Source: Parasedimentitalea huanghaiensis
GTDB taxonomy: Bacteria; Pseudomonadota; Alphaproteobacteria; Rhodobacterales; Rhodobacteraceae
Length of the DNA stretch: 64,000 nt
NCBI RefSeq assembly: GCF_009753675.1
Contig: NZ_WQLV01000006.1
Span: forward strand, 124,001-188,000
Direction of reading: 5' to 3'
The translations under genes were made by a program, and so were the position numbers. Shown here one piece after another: positions 1 through 9,885 of this stretch (positions are counted from its first letter, which is position 1; each line of letters opens with the position of its first letter). The notes under the pieces are model-generated. The model saw only the letters and a program-made list of their open reading frames with translations, ran no database searches and was not told the DNA's origin.

Positions 1-478
1 CCGCTCCAGCCTTGGAGGTACAATAGGCACTCCAGCCTTCAAGCGGGTTATGAGCCGCACCTGAGCTCACCGTCAGGACCGTGCCGCCACCAGCAGCCTT
101 CATCAGCGGAACAGCTGCGCGCATGCCGTTGAACACACCTTTGATGTTGATGTCCGAGACCAAACCCCATTCGTCCGGATCAGTTTCAACCAGTGAAGCC
201 ATTGGTTTCAGGACCCCGGCATTGTTGATCAGCACATCTAACGAGCCAAAATGTTCGACAGTCTGCTGCACCGCCGCCTCGACCGCTGCGTAGTCGGCAA
301 CATCACAGGCCAGTGCCAGCGCGTTCCCGCCGATCTCTTCCGCAAGCGTATTCAGACTGTCTGCGCTCCTTGCCAGCAAGGCCACATTGGCACCTGCCGC
401 AGCAAAGATCCGTGCAGTTTCTGCACCGATTCCCCGGCTAGCCCCGGTAATGAGAACCGTCTTGCCCTTGAATTCCAT
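1..478 (-). CDS. SDR-family oxidoreductase, partial (C-terminus outside window)
   Basis: Short-chain dehydrogenase/reductase using NAD(P)H; substrate not predictable. The 159 visible residues give a classic Rossmann start (TGASRGIG at residues 11-18), the NNAG motif at 85-88, the catalytic Ser around 138-139 and the YxxxK pair at Tyr152/Lys156. The reading frame runs off the left edge, so only the substrate-loop and C-terminal part is missing. The ATG is preceded on the minus strand by GGAGAT. It is transcribed away from the DUF2125 pair. The family call is firm; annotation as a beta-ketoacyl-ACP reductase would be a guess. Confidence 0.9.
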   Translation of the reverse strand, partial: MEFKGKTVLITGASRGIGAETARIFAAAGANVALLARSADSLNTLAEEIGGNALALACDVADYAAVEAAVQQTVEHFGSLDVLINNAGVLKPMASLVETDPDEWGLVSDINIKGVFNGMRAAVPLMKAAGGGTVLTVSSGAAHNPLEGWSAYCTSKAGA

Positions 479-611
479 GAATTTTATCTCCAAATCACAT
501 CTTCATTTCGTGGTAATATGTATAGGGGGGAACAGTCCAATGTCTGGCCCCTTGACGCAGGATACTCAACTGCCGACCATAGTCCCACCGATTAAAAAGA
601 AAGGTTCTCTT

Positions 612-2135
612 ATGTCAGTTTTCCTCGCACGTGGTTACGGTGCAGCGTTTGTTTTGGTCATTTCCGCTCAGGGAGCATTTGCCGATGTAAATGCCCAAGA
701 GGTCTGGGACGATTGGAAAACCTATCTTTCGGGCACAGGTTATGATGTCGGAGGCTCAGAATCGCTGTCCGGTGGTACCCTCACTGTCACTGATGTGACA
801 ATGGCGATGCCAATCCCTGATGAAGACGCAACAGTTGGGATGTCCCTCCCCGAAATTCAGTTCGTCGAAAATGGCGATGGCACAGTCAATGTGCTCTTCC
901 CCAAAGAGTTCCCACTCACCATCAGTTTCAAAGGTGACGGAGATGAAGGATCAGGTGAACTGATCTATACACATGACGGCAGCCCGATGCTGGTGTCCGG
1001 CGATGCACAGAACATGAGCTATGACTACGCCTCGCCGCTGGTTGAGATCGCGCTGGGTAAGGTGATGGCCGATGGCGAAGCCATGCCCGAAGGAATGGTC
1101 AAAGCAACGATCTCTCTGACTGATGTGGTCACCAAGACCAATATGAAAATCGGCGATATCCGCAGCTACGACCAAAATATGACGGCCGCGTCGTTGAACT
1201 ATGACTTTGGCGCCAAAGAGCCCGGCGGAAGTGATGGCGGATCTGCCAAAGGCAGCCTTCAGGGGGTTAGTTTTGGGGGAACAAGTTCAATTCCAATGGG
1301 ATTGGATTTTGCTGACATCACTGCGATGCTGGCCTCTGGTTTCGCCTTTGACGGGGCCTTTTCCTATACCGGCGGCAGCGCATCTATGTCCGGCGTTGAT
1401 GGCGGCGATACCTTCGGTCTTGAGACCTCGTCAGATGGCGGGAAACTGGCTGTTGCGATGGGCAACGGGCAGCTGTCATATGACCTGTCCCAACTCGCAA
1501 CTGCAATCAACGTGACCAGCAGCGACCTGCCCTTCCCAGTTTCGTTGAGCCTGGCGGAATATGGTGCGAAACTCGCAATGCCGATCGCCAAATCCGATAG
1601 TGAGCAGGACTTTGCACTGGGCCTGACCCTGCGTGATTTTGCTGTACCTGACATGTTGTGGGGTATGGTGGATCCAACCGGCGTTCTGTCGCATGAACCT
1701 GCCACCGTGGAACTGGACCTGTCCGGCAAAGGTAAATTGCTGTTTGATCTGTTCGATCCCGCAGCAATGGAAGCCGTCGATCGTGGTAATCAGGAACCTG
1801 GCGAGTTGAACGCGCTGAGCGTCAACAACCTGCTGGTCTCGGCTGCTGGCGCCAAACTGTCCGGCACCGGTGATTTCACCTTTAACAACGATGATCTGGC
1901 TAGCTTTGACGGTATGCCCGCCCCAACTGGCAGCGCCAACCTGACACTTGTTGGTGCCAATGTTCTGATGGACAAGCTGATTTCGATGGGCCTTATGTCC
2001 GACAGTGACGCCATGGGTGCGCGGATGATGATGGGGATGCTGGCCGTACCGGGTGACGGCGAAGATACCCTGAAATCCAAACTGGAAATCACCGATGATG
2101 GTCAAATTCTGGCCAATGGTCAGCGCATCAAATAA
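612..2135 (+). CDS. DUF2125 domain protein, first of a tandem pair
   Basis: Exported protein of 507 aa belonging to DUF2125, a family of unknown function common in Rhodobacterales. I chose the ATG at 612 because it follows AAGAAAGG and opens a clean signal peptide cut after residue 24 (AFA/D). The open frame extends upstream to 387, but that part overlaps the divergent promoter. The mature protein begins with a VWDDWKTYL-type opening and ends in a conserved C-terminus (SDAMGARMMMG ... ILANGQRIK). The next gene is a paralogue with the same architecture. A rho-independent terminator follows directly. Location is probably periplasmic. No catalytic motif is visible. Confidence 0.85.
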   Translation: MSVFLARGYGAAFVLVISAQGAFADVNAQEVWDDWKTYLSGTGYDVGGSESLSGGTLTVTDVTMAMPIPDEDATVGMSLPEIQFVENGDGTVNVLFPKEFPLTISFKGDGDEGSGELIYTHDGSPMLVSGDAQNMSYDYASPLVEIALGKVMADGEAMPEGMVKATISLTDVVTKTNMKIGDIRSYDQNMTAASLNYDFGAKEPGGSDGGSAKGSLQGVSFGGTSSIPMGLDFADITAMLASGFAFDGAFSYTGGSASMSGVDGGDTFGLETSSDGGKLAVAMGNGQLSYDLSQLATAINVTSSDLPFPVSLSLAEYGAKLAMPIAKSDSEQDFALGLTLRDFAVPDMLWGMVDPTGVLSHEPATVELDLSGKGKLLFDLFDPAAMEAVDRGNQEPGELNALSVNNLLVSAAGAKLSGTGDFTFNNDDLASFDGMPAPTGSANLTLVGANVLMDKLISMGLMSDSDAMGARMMMGMLAVPGDGEDTLKSKLEITDDGQILANGQRIK

Positions 2136-2158
2136 GCGCGTTTCAATCAACAACATTA

Positions 2159-2188
2159 GGCCGCTTCCCTTGGGTAGCGGCCTTTTTT
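2159..2188 (+). terminator. Rho-independent terminator after the first DUF2125 gene
   Basis: Perfect 7-bp stem (GGCCGCT at 2159-2165, AGCGGCC at 2176-2182) followed by six T. It separates the two DUF2125 paralogues, so the second one probably has its own promoter in 2189-2269. Confidence 0.9.
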
Positions 2189-2269
2189 GCGCCTTGTGGT
2201 TGAAACTACACAGCAGAGCAGCTTAATTGCCCCCAACACATTCGAACCAAGTGATTTGAAAGGTTTTTC

Positions 2270-3856
2270 ATGACGTTCAAGACTTCCACCGCCCTGCTGT
2301 CTGTTAGCTTTGCAGCCCTCACCGCCTCACCCTCATTGGCCGACATAACAGCCGACGACATCTGGAACAGCTATCAAGCCATTGCTGAAACCGTTGGTGG
2401 CGAGCTAACCGCAACCACCAATCGCGATGGCAACACGGTGGTATTTGCTGACGCCAAACTCCACATTTCCTTCCCCGGTGATGAAGGGTCCGTCGATATT
2501 TTGTATCCGCTGCTCTCCTACACTGAAAATGGTGATGGAACTCTGGCGATGGATTTGGACGGTCCCCAGACATACAGTTTTGTAGTAACCGGGCCCAACG
2601 CGGAAGCGGATCGTATTTCGGCAGATATGGTTATCACCTATGCCGACGCCGAACTGATCGCAACAGGCGACCCCGATGATATCACGTTCTCATATGCCAT
2701 GGATGGGTTTGAATTCGAGGTTCAAAACTTGGATCTCGGTGAACTCAAAGATCCCGAAGACGTCAACTTTTCACTGACCGGCACAGGTTCGGCAACCAAA
2801 GGGACAAGCCGCCTGTCTCTTGGGGACCTCGTCACTCTTGCCGGGCAGTCTGAAATTACGGGTATCGATTATTCCATGCAGATCGCAGACCCAAGTGGAG
2901 GCATCTCCACTACAAACGGTTCTTACGAAGGCATGTCCAACAGCTCGACCATCACGCTGCCAACTGGCGGCATGTCGATCATGAACCTCGCTGGGGCACT
3001 ACATGATGGGCTATCAATCATGGCTACCAGCAAAATTGGAGGTAGCAATTCAAAGACAGTCATTGTGGCGGATGGAAACGAAGTTTCTTCACATACATCT
3101 CAAACTATGTCAGCCGGGCCTTCAACAAACACAATTTCTGCAAATGCCGACGCCTTTCAGCTAACCGCAGATGGCAACCAAATCCAAATGGCTTTCAAAT
3201 ACGATGAGAACGTCAACGCTGGCTCCGATAATATTAGTGTCACCGGCTTCTCAGAAACTGCGCTAGAAGGTTATGTCGACCGAGCCACTGGCGATTTTCG
3301 CATCCCAGTTTCCAAGTCCGAAGAACAACAGGATTTCACCTTCGCTTTTGGATTGGAAGGGTTTGATCTGGACAAGAATCTGTGGGCACTATTTGACCCC
3401 TCCGAAATCCTGCCACGTGAGCCGGCAACCCTGTTGTTGAACTTGACTGGCAAAACCACACTGCTCCAGAACCTGCTGAACTTCGAAGAAATGATGCAGT
3501 TGTCTGACGGTGATGTTCCTGCACAGTTGAACGAATTGTCAATCAACGACCTGCAGATCTCAGCCGTAGGCGCTTCTGCTTCGGCAACCGGCGACTTTGC
3601 CTTCGACAACGATGATCTCGTCAGCTTTGACGGAATACCTGCTCCTTCGGGCAACGCAGAGGTTCAAATCTCTGGCGCCAACGGTTTGATCGACAAGCTG
3701 ATCGAAATGGGCCTGATTGCAGAATCTGACGCCATGGGTGCACGGATGATGATGGGAATACTGACGGTTCCGGGCGAAGGAGAAGACAGCCTGAAGTCCA
3801 ATCTGGAGATCACAGAGGATGGTCAAATTCTAGCCAACGGTCAGCGCATTAAGTAA
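2270..3856 (+). CDS. DUF2125 domain protein, second of a tandem pair
   Basis: Paralogue of the preceding gene, 528 aa, with an N-terminal signal peptide ending near SLADI. The two proteins share the N-terminal (DDIWN / EVWDD) and middle (LPREPAT / LSHEPAT) motifs. Their last ~45 residues are nearly identical (SDAMGARMMMG, GEGEDSLKS, ILANGQRIK), while the centre has diverged and here carries a Ser/Thr-rich insert around residues 215-300. This looks like an old tandem duplication with constraint, or gene conversion, at the 3' end. Function unknown; probably periplasmic. A strong terminator follows. Confidence 0.85.
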   Translation: MTFKTSTALLSVSFAALTASPSLADITADDIWNSYQAIAETVGGELTATTNRDGNTVVFADAKLHISFPGDEGSVDILYPLLSYTENGDGTLAMDLDGPQTYSFVVTGPNAEADRISADMVITYADAELIATGDPDDITFSYAMDGFEFEVQNLDLGELKDPEDVNFSLTGTGSATKGTSRLSLGDLVTLAGQSEITGIDYSMQIADPSGGISTTNGSYEGMSNSSTITLPTGGMSIMNLAGALHDGLSIMATSKIGGSNSKTVIVADGNEVSSHTSQTMSAGPSTNTISANADAFQLTADGNQIQMAFKYDENVNAGSDNISVTGFSETALEGYVDRATGDFRIPVSKSEEQQDFTFAFGLEGFDLDKNLWALFDPSEILPREPATLLLNLTGKTTLLQNLLNFEEMMQLSDGDVPAQLNELSINDLQISAVGASASATGDFAFDNDDLVSFDGIPAPSGNAEVQISGANGLIDKLIEMGLIAESDAMGARMMMGILTVPGEGEDSLKSNLEITEDGQILANGQRIK

Positions 3857-3880
3857 CTGCACCGTCAAAATATCACAGGA

Positions 3881-3906
3881 GGGGCTGCCATATGCGGCCC
3901 CTTTTT
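3881..3906 (+). terminator. Rho-independent terminator after the second DUF2125 gene
   Basis: Eight-bp stem GGGGCTGC (3881-3888) / GCGGCCCC (3894-3901) with a CATAT loop and a T5 tail. Confidence 0.9.
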
Positions 3907-3975
3907 CTATTGCTGCCCTTGCGGTAGCCCTGTGCACTGGTAGGGTCAGCGCGATTCATTTCAGGAGGTCCCCCC

Positions 3976-5322
3976 ATGACCCAGTCCCCACAAGATCTCT
4001 GCCACGCCTTGATGGATGCCGCCAAAAAGGCTGGCGCTGACGGCGTTGATACAATGGCAGCCAAAGGACAATCGGTATCGATCGAAGTCCGCGAAGGCGC
4101 GCTGGAACATGCCGAGCGTTCAGAAGGTATTGATCTGGGATTGCGGGTATTTGTTGGCAGGCAACAGGCGCTGGTTTCATCTTCGGACGCGCGCCCAGAG
4201 ACCTTGCTGGCTATGGCTGAACGTGCTGTCGCAATGGCAAAAGAAGCTCCTGAAGATCCCTATTCAGGACTAGCGGACCCCTCACAGTTGATCCAAGACT
4301 GGGATTTGGCCGCGTTTGAATTGGAAGATCCTGCAGTTGAACCTGCTCCTGAGGCGTTGAAGGACGACGCCCTTGCGGCCGAAGCAGCATGCCAGGCCAT
4401 CGAGGGAATCACACAGGTGCAATCAGCTGGTGCGTCTTATGGCTCACACTCTGTTCATCTTGCCGCATCAAACGGGTTTTCGGGTGGGTATCGCCGCACC
4501 AGCCGCTCGTTGTCCTGTGTTGGCATTGCGGGTGCTGGCGCTGGAATGGAGCGGGACTATGATGGCGACTCCCGTACTTACCAAAGTGACCTGCGTGCAG
4601 CGGCTGACATCGGCCGCATCGCCGGGGAACGCGCAGTTGAGCGTCTGGACGCCCGCAAACCGGTGACCGGAACCTATCCGGTGCTGTTTGACGAGCGGAT
4701 CTCTTCGTCGCTGATTGGTCACCTTCTTGGCGCAGTCAATGGGGCCTCGATTGCCCGCGGATCTTCCTGGCTCAAGGATAATCTGGGCGAACAGGTATTG
4801 CCTGCACATCTGTCGGTGATCGAAGATCCGTTCCGTCCACGCATCACTGGCTCGCGCCCGTTTGATGGTGAGGGTCTGCCCACTCAGAGACGCGAGATTG
4901 TTCAGGATGGGGTGCTAACCGGCTGGACCCTTGATCTGGCATCCGCCCGCAAACTGGGGCTGGACAGCAGCGGCAATGCTGCGCGTGGCATTGGATCGGT
5001 GCCTTCGCCATCGAACTGGAACATTGAACTGACATCTGGGGACCAATCTCGCGAAGATCTGATCCGGGGCATGGGCACGGGCCTGTTGGTGACGTCGATG
5101 ATTGGATCAACGATCAACCCCAACACCGGCGACTACTCGCGCGGTGCATCAGGGTTTTGGGTGGAAAACGGCGAAATCGCCTACCCAGTGAATGAATGTA
5201 CAATCGCAGGTAATCTGCGTGATATGCTGATGCGCATAATTCCAGCAAATGATGCCCGCAGCTACCTGTCACGTGTGGTACCGTCACTTCTGATCGAGGG
5301 TATGACCCTTGCCGGCAACTGA
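3976..5322 (+). CDS. tldE: TldE/PmbA-type metalloprotease subunit
   Basis: 448-aa member of the TldD/PmbA (peptidase U62) family. The known partner pair TldD/TldE is a cytosolic zinc protease involved in leader-peptide processing and antitoxin turnover. This copy lacks an obvious HExxxH motif, as expected for the non-catalytic TldE/PmbA subunit. The C-terminal half shows family landmarks (GHLLGA near 250, GLLVTSMIGS near 370, TGDYSRGASGFWVENG near 385). CAGGAGG stands 7 nt before the ATG. Its last 14 nt overlap the following cysQ-like gene, giving an operon pmbA-cysQ-waaA-lpxK. No tldD is seen in the window. Confidence 0.88.
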   Translation: MTQSPQDLCHALMDAAKKAGADGVDTMAAKGQSVSIEVREGALEHAERSEGIDLGLRVFVGRQQALVSSSDARPETLLAMAERAVAMAKEAPEDPYSGLADPSQLIQDWDLAAFELEDPAVEPAPEALKDDALAAEAACQAIEGITQVQSAGASYGSHSVHLAASNGFSGGYRRTSRSLSCVGIAGAGAGMERDYDGDSRTYQSDLRAAADIGRIAGERAVERLDARKPVTGTYPVLFDERISSSLIGHLLGAVNGASIARGSSWLKDNLGEQVLPAHLSVIEDPFRPRITGSRPFDGEGLPTQRREIVQDGVLTGWTLDLASARKLGLDSSGNAARGIGSVPSPSNWNIELTSGDQSREDLIRGMGTGLLVTSMIGSTINPNTGDYSRGASGFWVENGEIAYPVNECTIAGNLRDMLMRIIPANDARSYLSRVVPSLLIEGMTLAGN

Positions 5323-6112
5323 TCTTTCACTGTTAGTTGACGCCGCTCAACGGGCCGGTCAGATCGCAACACAGTTCACCGGACCCGAGGCTAAACGTTG
5401 GGACAAACCCGACGGAGCTGGACCGGTAACGGAAGCGGATCTGGCAGTGAATAGCATGCTCGAAGATATGTTGCCCAGCGCACGCGCCGACTATGGATGG
5501 CTTTCAGAGGAAAGCGAAGACAGCGACACCCGTCTCTCTTGCGACAGCGTGTTTATCATCGACCCGATCGATGGCACCCGCAGCTTTGCCGAAGGTGGGC
5601 AAACCTGGGCACATTCTCTTGCGGTGGCAGACAAAGGTGAGGTCACAGCGGCCGTAATCTACTTACCTCAGCGTGAACTGCTATATTGCGCTGCCAGGGG
5701 CATGGGGGCCACGTGTAACGGCACGCCAATCTATGTCGCGGATTTAGCCGATCTTGATCAAGCTAATGTACTGGCGGCCCGCCCCAATCTGGATGGCCGT
5801 CATTGGCGCACCGGCACAGCGCCGATGTTCAAACGAAGCCTGCGCCCATCGCTAGCTTATCGTATGGCACAGGTGGCTGATGGTCATTTTGACGCGATGC
5901 TGACCCTGCGGCCCAGTTGGGAATGGGACATTGCGGCAGGCGACTTGATCCTGCGTGAAGCTGGCGGAATATGTTCGGATCGAACAGGGAAACCGCTAAA
6001 ATTTAACAATCCACAGCCGCTTCTGAGTGGTGTCGTGGCGGCCAATCATGCACTGCATGAAGCAATGATTTCAGCACTTGATCCGACCAGTTCCGGTATT
6101 TCTGCTCGTTAG
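5309..6112 (+). CDS. cysQ: 3'(2'),5'-bisphosphate nucleotidase / inositol monophosphatase family
   Basis: 267-aa Mg-dependent phosphatase of the IMPase superfamily. The metal sites are all present: EES near residue 68, DPIDGT near 87-92, and the late WEWDIAAGD near 210 with its conserved Asp. The likely role is hydrolysis of 3'-phosphoadenosine 5'-phosphate from sulfate assimilation; inositol phosphatase activity cannot be excluded from sequence. The start is a TTG inside the end of tldE, with GAGGG 8 nt upstream. No in-frame ATG exists until well inside the domain. Overlap indicates translational coupling. Confidence 0.85.
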   Translation: MPATDLSLLVDAAQRAGQIATQFTGPEAKRWDKPDGAGPVTEADLAVNSMLEDMLPSARADYGWLSEESEDSDTRLSCDSVFIIDPIDGTRSFAEGGQTWAHSLAVADKGEVTAAVIYLPQRELLYCAARGMGATCNGTPIYVADLADLDQANVLAARPNLDGRHWRTGTAPMFKRSLRPSLAYRMAQVADGHFDAMLTLRPSWEWDIAAGDLILREAGGICSDRTGKPLKFNNPQPLLSGVVAANHALHEAMISALDPTSSGISAR

Positions 6113-6297
6113 AATGAAATCAGCTCGCGGCGAAGTCCGTCGCTTGACCTGCTTTGTCAAAGGCGTAGGTTGCCGCTGATCCGAAAATTGAACGACACTG
6201 GAGACACTGCGAAGATGTCCTGTTCCATAACCCACTCCTTCCGTTTTCACGGCACTTCGCACGAAGCGATCTCTCCTCGGGAGTTGGGCTGATCCTC

Positions 6298-7533
6298 ATG
6301 AGCCGCGCCCAACGCCCTACTGCGGCCACACGGGCCATGTCTTGGCACAAATCTTTTACCGCTGGTGGCATACCCCTTCCCCAACGCGCACCCGGCGAGT
6401 TGATCTGGGCCCACGCCACCAGCGATGAACGATACCTTGCGCTATGTGATCTAGGACATCGCCTAAAGTTGATGCGCCCTGACCTGTCAATCCTGATCAC
6501 CAGAGAGCCAGAGCTATGCACCCTGCCAATCCCTGAAGACTCTCATCTAATCGTTGGAGAATTACCTACCGAGCACATCGCCGAAATCCGCAACTTTCTT
6601 GACCACTGGCAACCGGATATTTGTCTATGGGCAGGTGGAGAACTGCGCCCAGGGCTGATACGAAACTGTTGTGACCGTGGTATCAATGCACTTTTGATCG
6701 ACATTGAAGCCCACGAGCTCCCCGCTCGTAGAAGCCGCTGGCTACCAGACAAGAGCCGAAAACTATTAGATAATTTCTCAGCTATCCTCACTCCTTCAAC
6801 TGCCGCATTTACCAAGTTGCGTCGTGCAGGCATTGCTACAGAAAAAATTACTACAACCACGCGCCTTCGTATTTCTGCCACCCCGCCAGGATATCACGAG
6901 GACGAATTGAGCCGTGTACAAGACAGTTTGGGAAGCCGTCAGGTCTGGCTGTCAGCACATACTCGCATCGACGAGATTCCCACCATCCTTGGCGCCCATC
7001 GCAACGCACTGCGGCTGCTGCATCGGCTAGTGTTGGTCCTGTCGGTCGAGCGTTTTTCGGATTTGGATGCGGCGCGCGATGAACTGAGAGAATTTGGGCT
7101 GCGTTGCACGGATTGGGACGCGGGTGAAGAAGTAGACGACAATACGCAGGTTCTATTGACCTGTGACGAAGATCTGGGACTGTGGTACCGGGTTGCCCCA
7201 CTTAGCCTACTGGCAGGAACCTTGAACGCCAAAGCGAACGGGCATAACCCGCTGGATGCCGCTGCACTGGGATCAGCCATTTTGCATGGGCCAGGTATAG
7301 GTGGGCATGACCCTCTGTATCAGCGCCTGACCGAAGCCGGGGCTGCACATATGATACACAACTCAGACGAGCTAGCTGTGCAGGTCATCCAGCTTTCGGC
7401 CCCAGACAAAGCTGCAGAAATGGCTCTGGCTGGATGGCAAGTCGTAACTGAAAGTGCTGAATTGACCGATCAGCTATTGGACAGAGTTCAGGACATTCTG
7501 GATCTGCGCGAGTCACAAAATGCGGCCTCCTGA
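6298..7533 (+). CDS. waaA: Kdo transferase-like glycosyltransferase (WaaA/KdtA)
   Basis: 411-aa glycosyltransferase of the WaaA (GT30) type, which adds 3-deoxy-D-manno-octulosonate to lipid A precursors at the inner membrane. The N-terminal acceptor domain is recognisable ([17 protein letters not shown] near 33-49, then LSILITRE). The C-terminal donor domain ends with [16 protein letters not shown] near 320, corresponding to the nucleotide-sugar loop. The usual membrane-anchor helix at the extreme N-terminus is replaced by a short basic segment, and the central region reads [12 protein letters not shown], so this is a divergent version. It overlaps lpxK by 14 nt, which supports the lipid A role. 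Confidence 0.8.
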   Translation: MSRAQRPTAATRAMSWHKSFTAGGIPLPQRAPGELIWAHATSDERYLALCDLGHRLKLMRPDLSILITREPELCTLPIPEDSHLIVGELPTEHIAEIRNFLDHWQPDICLWAGGELRPGLIRNCCDRGINALLIDIEAHELPARRSRWLPDKSRKLLDNFSAILTPSTAAFTKLRRAGIATEKITTTTRLRISATPPGYHEDELSRVQDSLGSRQVWLSAHTRIDEIPTILGAHRNALRLLHRLVLVLSVERFSDLDAARDELREFGLRCTDWDAGEEVDDNTQVLLTCDEDLGLWYRVAPLSLLAGTLNAKANGHNPLDAAALGSAILHGPGIGGHDPLYQRLTEAGAAHMIHNSDELAVQVIQLSAPDKAAEMALAGWQVVTESAELTDQLLDRVQDILDLRESQNAAS

Positions 7534-8530
7534 ATTCTGGAACAAACCCCCTCAGGCCTTTGACCTGCGAGCAGCTCTGCTTGCCCCTTTGGGTTGGCTG
7601 TATAGCCGCGCAACTGCGCGTCGGATTGCATCTGGGTCACCGGTTGATCCCGGCATCCCTGTGATATGCGTGGGCAACCTGAATGCCGGGGGCACCGGAA
7701 AAACACCAACAGTGATCTGGCTTCTCGAAGCCTTACGGAACATGGGCCACCTTCCGCATGTGGTTAGCAGGGGTTATGGGGGATCACTTAAGGACGTGAC
7801 GGAGGTTGATCCCAGACGACACCGAGCTGCAGATACCGGAGACGAACCACTATTGTTGGCCGCCTTTGCCAGCGTCTGGGTTGCCCGTGACCGGGCGGCG
7901 GGCTGTAGTGCAGCTGCTGAGGCTGGCGCGACAGTTATTGTTCTGGACGATGGATTTCAAAATCCAGCCGTGACCAAAGACCTGTCTTTGATTGTGGTCG
8001 ACGCGCAACGCGGCTTTGGCAATGGGCGCTGCCTGCCCGCCGGACCGCTGCGTGAAACCGTGGCCACAGGCCTCAAACGTGCGGATATAGTGTTGTCACT
8101 TGGTTCGGATACAGCTCAGGCCAGCTTTAATGCCCAATGGGGGATGCAGTTACATGGGCTACCTCATTTCACTGGTGCCTTGCAGCCCCTAGAAACCGGG
8201 ATGCCCTGGAAAGGGACCCGCGTTATGGCCTTTGCCGGTATCGGGTATCCTCAAAAATTCTTCGACACTCTACAGGCACTAGGCGCTGACATTCTTAGAA
8301 GTGAAGCACTAGAGGATCACCAGTCCCTGACCCCTGCCTTAATGACCCGCTTAGAGGCCGAAGCCAAACTATTGGGCGCACAGTTGGTCACCACTGAAAA
8401 AGACTCCGTGCGATTGCCTGCAAGCTTTCGCTCCAAGGTGATCACCCTGCCCGTACGGTTACAAATTAATCGGGATGCGGCTCTGCGCGAAATATTAGAA
8501 ACCGCTGCACCACCGCCATCCAGCGGCTAA
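7520..8530 (+). CDS. lpxK: Tetraacyldisaccharide 4'-kinase
   Basis: 336-aa LpxK phosphorylates the 4' position of the lipid A disaccharide at the inner membrane using ATP. The family's P-loop is clear ([12 protein letters not shown] at residues 52-63), followed by the SRGYGG and DDGFQN segments that form the active site. Length matches the family. It overlaps waaA by 14 nt and is the last gene of the pmbA-lpxK run, converging on the dsbA-like gene. Confidence 0.95.
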   Translation: MRPPEFWNKPPQAFDLRAALLAPLGWLYSRATARRIASGSPVDPGIPVICVGNLNAGGTGKTPTVIWLLEALRNMGHLPHVVSRGYGGSLKDVTEVDPRRHRAADTGDEPLLLAAFASVWVARDRAAGCSAAAEAGATVIVLDDGFQNPAVTKDLSLIVVDAQRGFGNGRCLPAGPLRETVATGLKRADIVLSLGSDTAQASFNAQWGMQLHGLPHFTGALQPLETGMPWKGTRVMAFAGIGYPQKFFDTLQALGADILRSEALEDHQSLTPALMTRLEAEAKLLGAQLVTTEKDSVRLPASFRSKVITLPVRLQINRDAALREILETAAPPPSSG

Positions 8531-8569
8531 GCTAAAGTGTCAGCTTATTAAATTCGGTTTGTGTTTGTC

Positions 8570-8597
8570 ATGCGCCCGCCTCAGTCAGCGGGCGCAT
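8570..8597. terminator. Hairpin between convergent lpxK and dsbA-type genes
   Basis: Ten-bp perfect stem ATGCGCCCGC / GCGGGCGCAT with an 8-nt loop in the only space between two convergent genes. There is no T-run on either strand, so a bidirectional transcript end is inferred from position rather than from a canonical intrinsic terminator. Confidence 0.5.
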
Positions 8598-8602
8598 AAA
8601 CG

Positions 8603-9277
8603 TTAACCTTCCAGTTCAGCGTCGATCAACGCCTTGAAGGAATCATAGGCTTGGTTTGAAATTGCTTTTCCGTTCAAAATGAACGACGGGGTGGATTCGA
8701 TGCCATCTTTTTCAGCATTTTCCTGATACCAACTCACCAGCGTCTGCGCCTTGGCACCATCTTGCAGGCAGGCCTCTAGCTGTTCGTTTTCAATGCCGGC
8801 CAAGCGACCAATCTTACGCAGCTCATCAACAATTTCAGACGCACCACCGGCACGTGACCAATCAGACTGCCCCTTGTAGATCAAATCAGAAATGCCAAAG
8901 AATTTTTCGGGACCGGCACAGCGTGCAATCATCGACGCCCACAACCCGTAGCGATCAAAATAGACTTCGCGATAGATGAATTTGACTTTACCGGTATCGA
9001 TATAGTCCGCTTTGAGTTGCTTATACGGGCCAGCATGAAAATTGGCACAATGCGGGCAAGTGTAAGACGCATACTCGATCAAAGTAACGGGTGCATCTTC
9101 GGCTCCCATCACCATTTCGGTAATGGTCGAGGTATCAACCTCAGCCGCCTCTTGTGCAGTGGCCGCACCGACAAACGGATTGGCAGGTAAGCTGCCGGTC
9201 GCGCTCGGCCCCATTAGGGCATAGCCTCCCGCAACAACTGCAACCGCAGCAACAACACCAAACATTACACGGGCCAT
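8603..9277 (-). CDS. DsbA-family periplasmic thiol-disulfide oxidoreductase
   Basis: 224-aa thioredoxin-fold protein with an N-terminal hydrophobic export signal or anchor (residues 5-22). The redox motif is Cys74-Pro-His-Cys77, the DsbA-type CPHC. The cis-Pro segment is ESTPSFILNG near residue 195. It would oxidise or isomerise disulfides in exported proteins. The ATG overlaps the stop codon of the upstream DUF721 gene (TAATG) and has AAAGGGGA ahead of it, so the two are translationally coupled. Confidence 0.92.
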   Translation of the reverse strand: MARVMFGVVAAVAVVAGGYALMGPSATGSLPANPFVGAATAQEAAEVDTSTITEMVMGAEDAPVTLIEYASYTCPHCANFHAGPYKQLKADYIDTGKVKFIYREVYFDRYGLWASMIARCAGPEKFFGISDLIYKGQSDWSRAGGASEIVDELRKIGRLAGIENEQLEACLQDGAKAQTLVSWYQENAEKDGIESTPSFILNGKAISNQAYDSFKALIDAELEG

Positions 9278-9807
9278 TAAGTCCCCTTTCCATGAGTTTT
9301 TTGTTTGCTCAACACATTGCGTCCAAGCCGTTCTAGAGCTTGGCGCAAATCGTCATTATCAACCCCAGTCGCTACCTTGGCGGCCTCAGCCACATCTTGC
9401 GAATCGGGTTTGGGTTTATCCTGCACCTTGGGTGCATACTGAAATTGCGCCTGACCGCCCGCAAAGCCGGTGGGCGCAGTTTGGGTAATCCGCACTTTGG
9501 AAATGGCGTTATACCCATAGACCGCGTTCACCTTTTCACGCAGCCGCTCTTTTTGCATCTCCAGCATGGGGGCCTGAGCCCCAGTGGTCAGCACCGTCAG
9601 GGTGGCACCAAAACCGCCGCGCCCATAGCCAACATTTACCGGGCGGGCGATAGAGGCTATGTCCTCACCGGCAATATCTGCCCAGTGGGTCAACAGACGC
9701 GACACCGCAAAACCGCGGCTTTCGCCAGCTTTGCGGATCTGCTCGTTGAGCAGCGATGCGGTGCGTTTGAAACCGCGCGTTGAAGACCGTCTAAATGCCA
9801 TGACCAT
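9277..9807 (-). CDS. DUF721 / DciA-family protein
   Basis: 176-aa protein of the DUF721 (DciA) family, whose best studied members help load the replicative helicase DnaB. Recognisable family features are the LLNEQIRKAG helix near residue 20, WADIAG near 43 and the strand/helix segment LREKVNAVYGYNAI near 88-101 that binds near DNA. The C-terminal third is low complexity and charged. An alternative start is Met3 (MAFRRSS). It lies divergently from mutY and upstream of the dsbA-type gene. Confidence 0.82.
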   Translation of the reverse strand: MVMAFRRSSTRGFKRTASLLNEQIRKAGESRGFAVSRLLTHWADIAGEDIASIARPVNVGYGRGGFGATLTVLTTGAQAPMLEMQKERLREKVNAVYGYNAISKVRITQTAPTGFAGGQAQFQYAPKVQDKPKPDSQDVAEAAKVATGVDNDDLRQALERLGRNVLSKQKTHGKGT

Positions 9808-9885
9808 GGTTTTGCGTGACTGTTGGGCCTATTGTAAAGACCGCAGAAGCGGGAACCAGTGAAACCGCACTACAAGGGGTAAAGA

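Noticed and set aside
387-611. N-terminal extension of the first DUF2125 gene
   Set aside because: It overlaps the SDR gene; the ATG at 612 has a ribosome site and opens a signal peptide.
6120-6521. 133-codon minus-strand frame overlapping the start of waaA
   Set aside because: Antisense shadow of waaA with Arg/Ser-rich translation.
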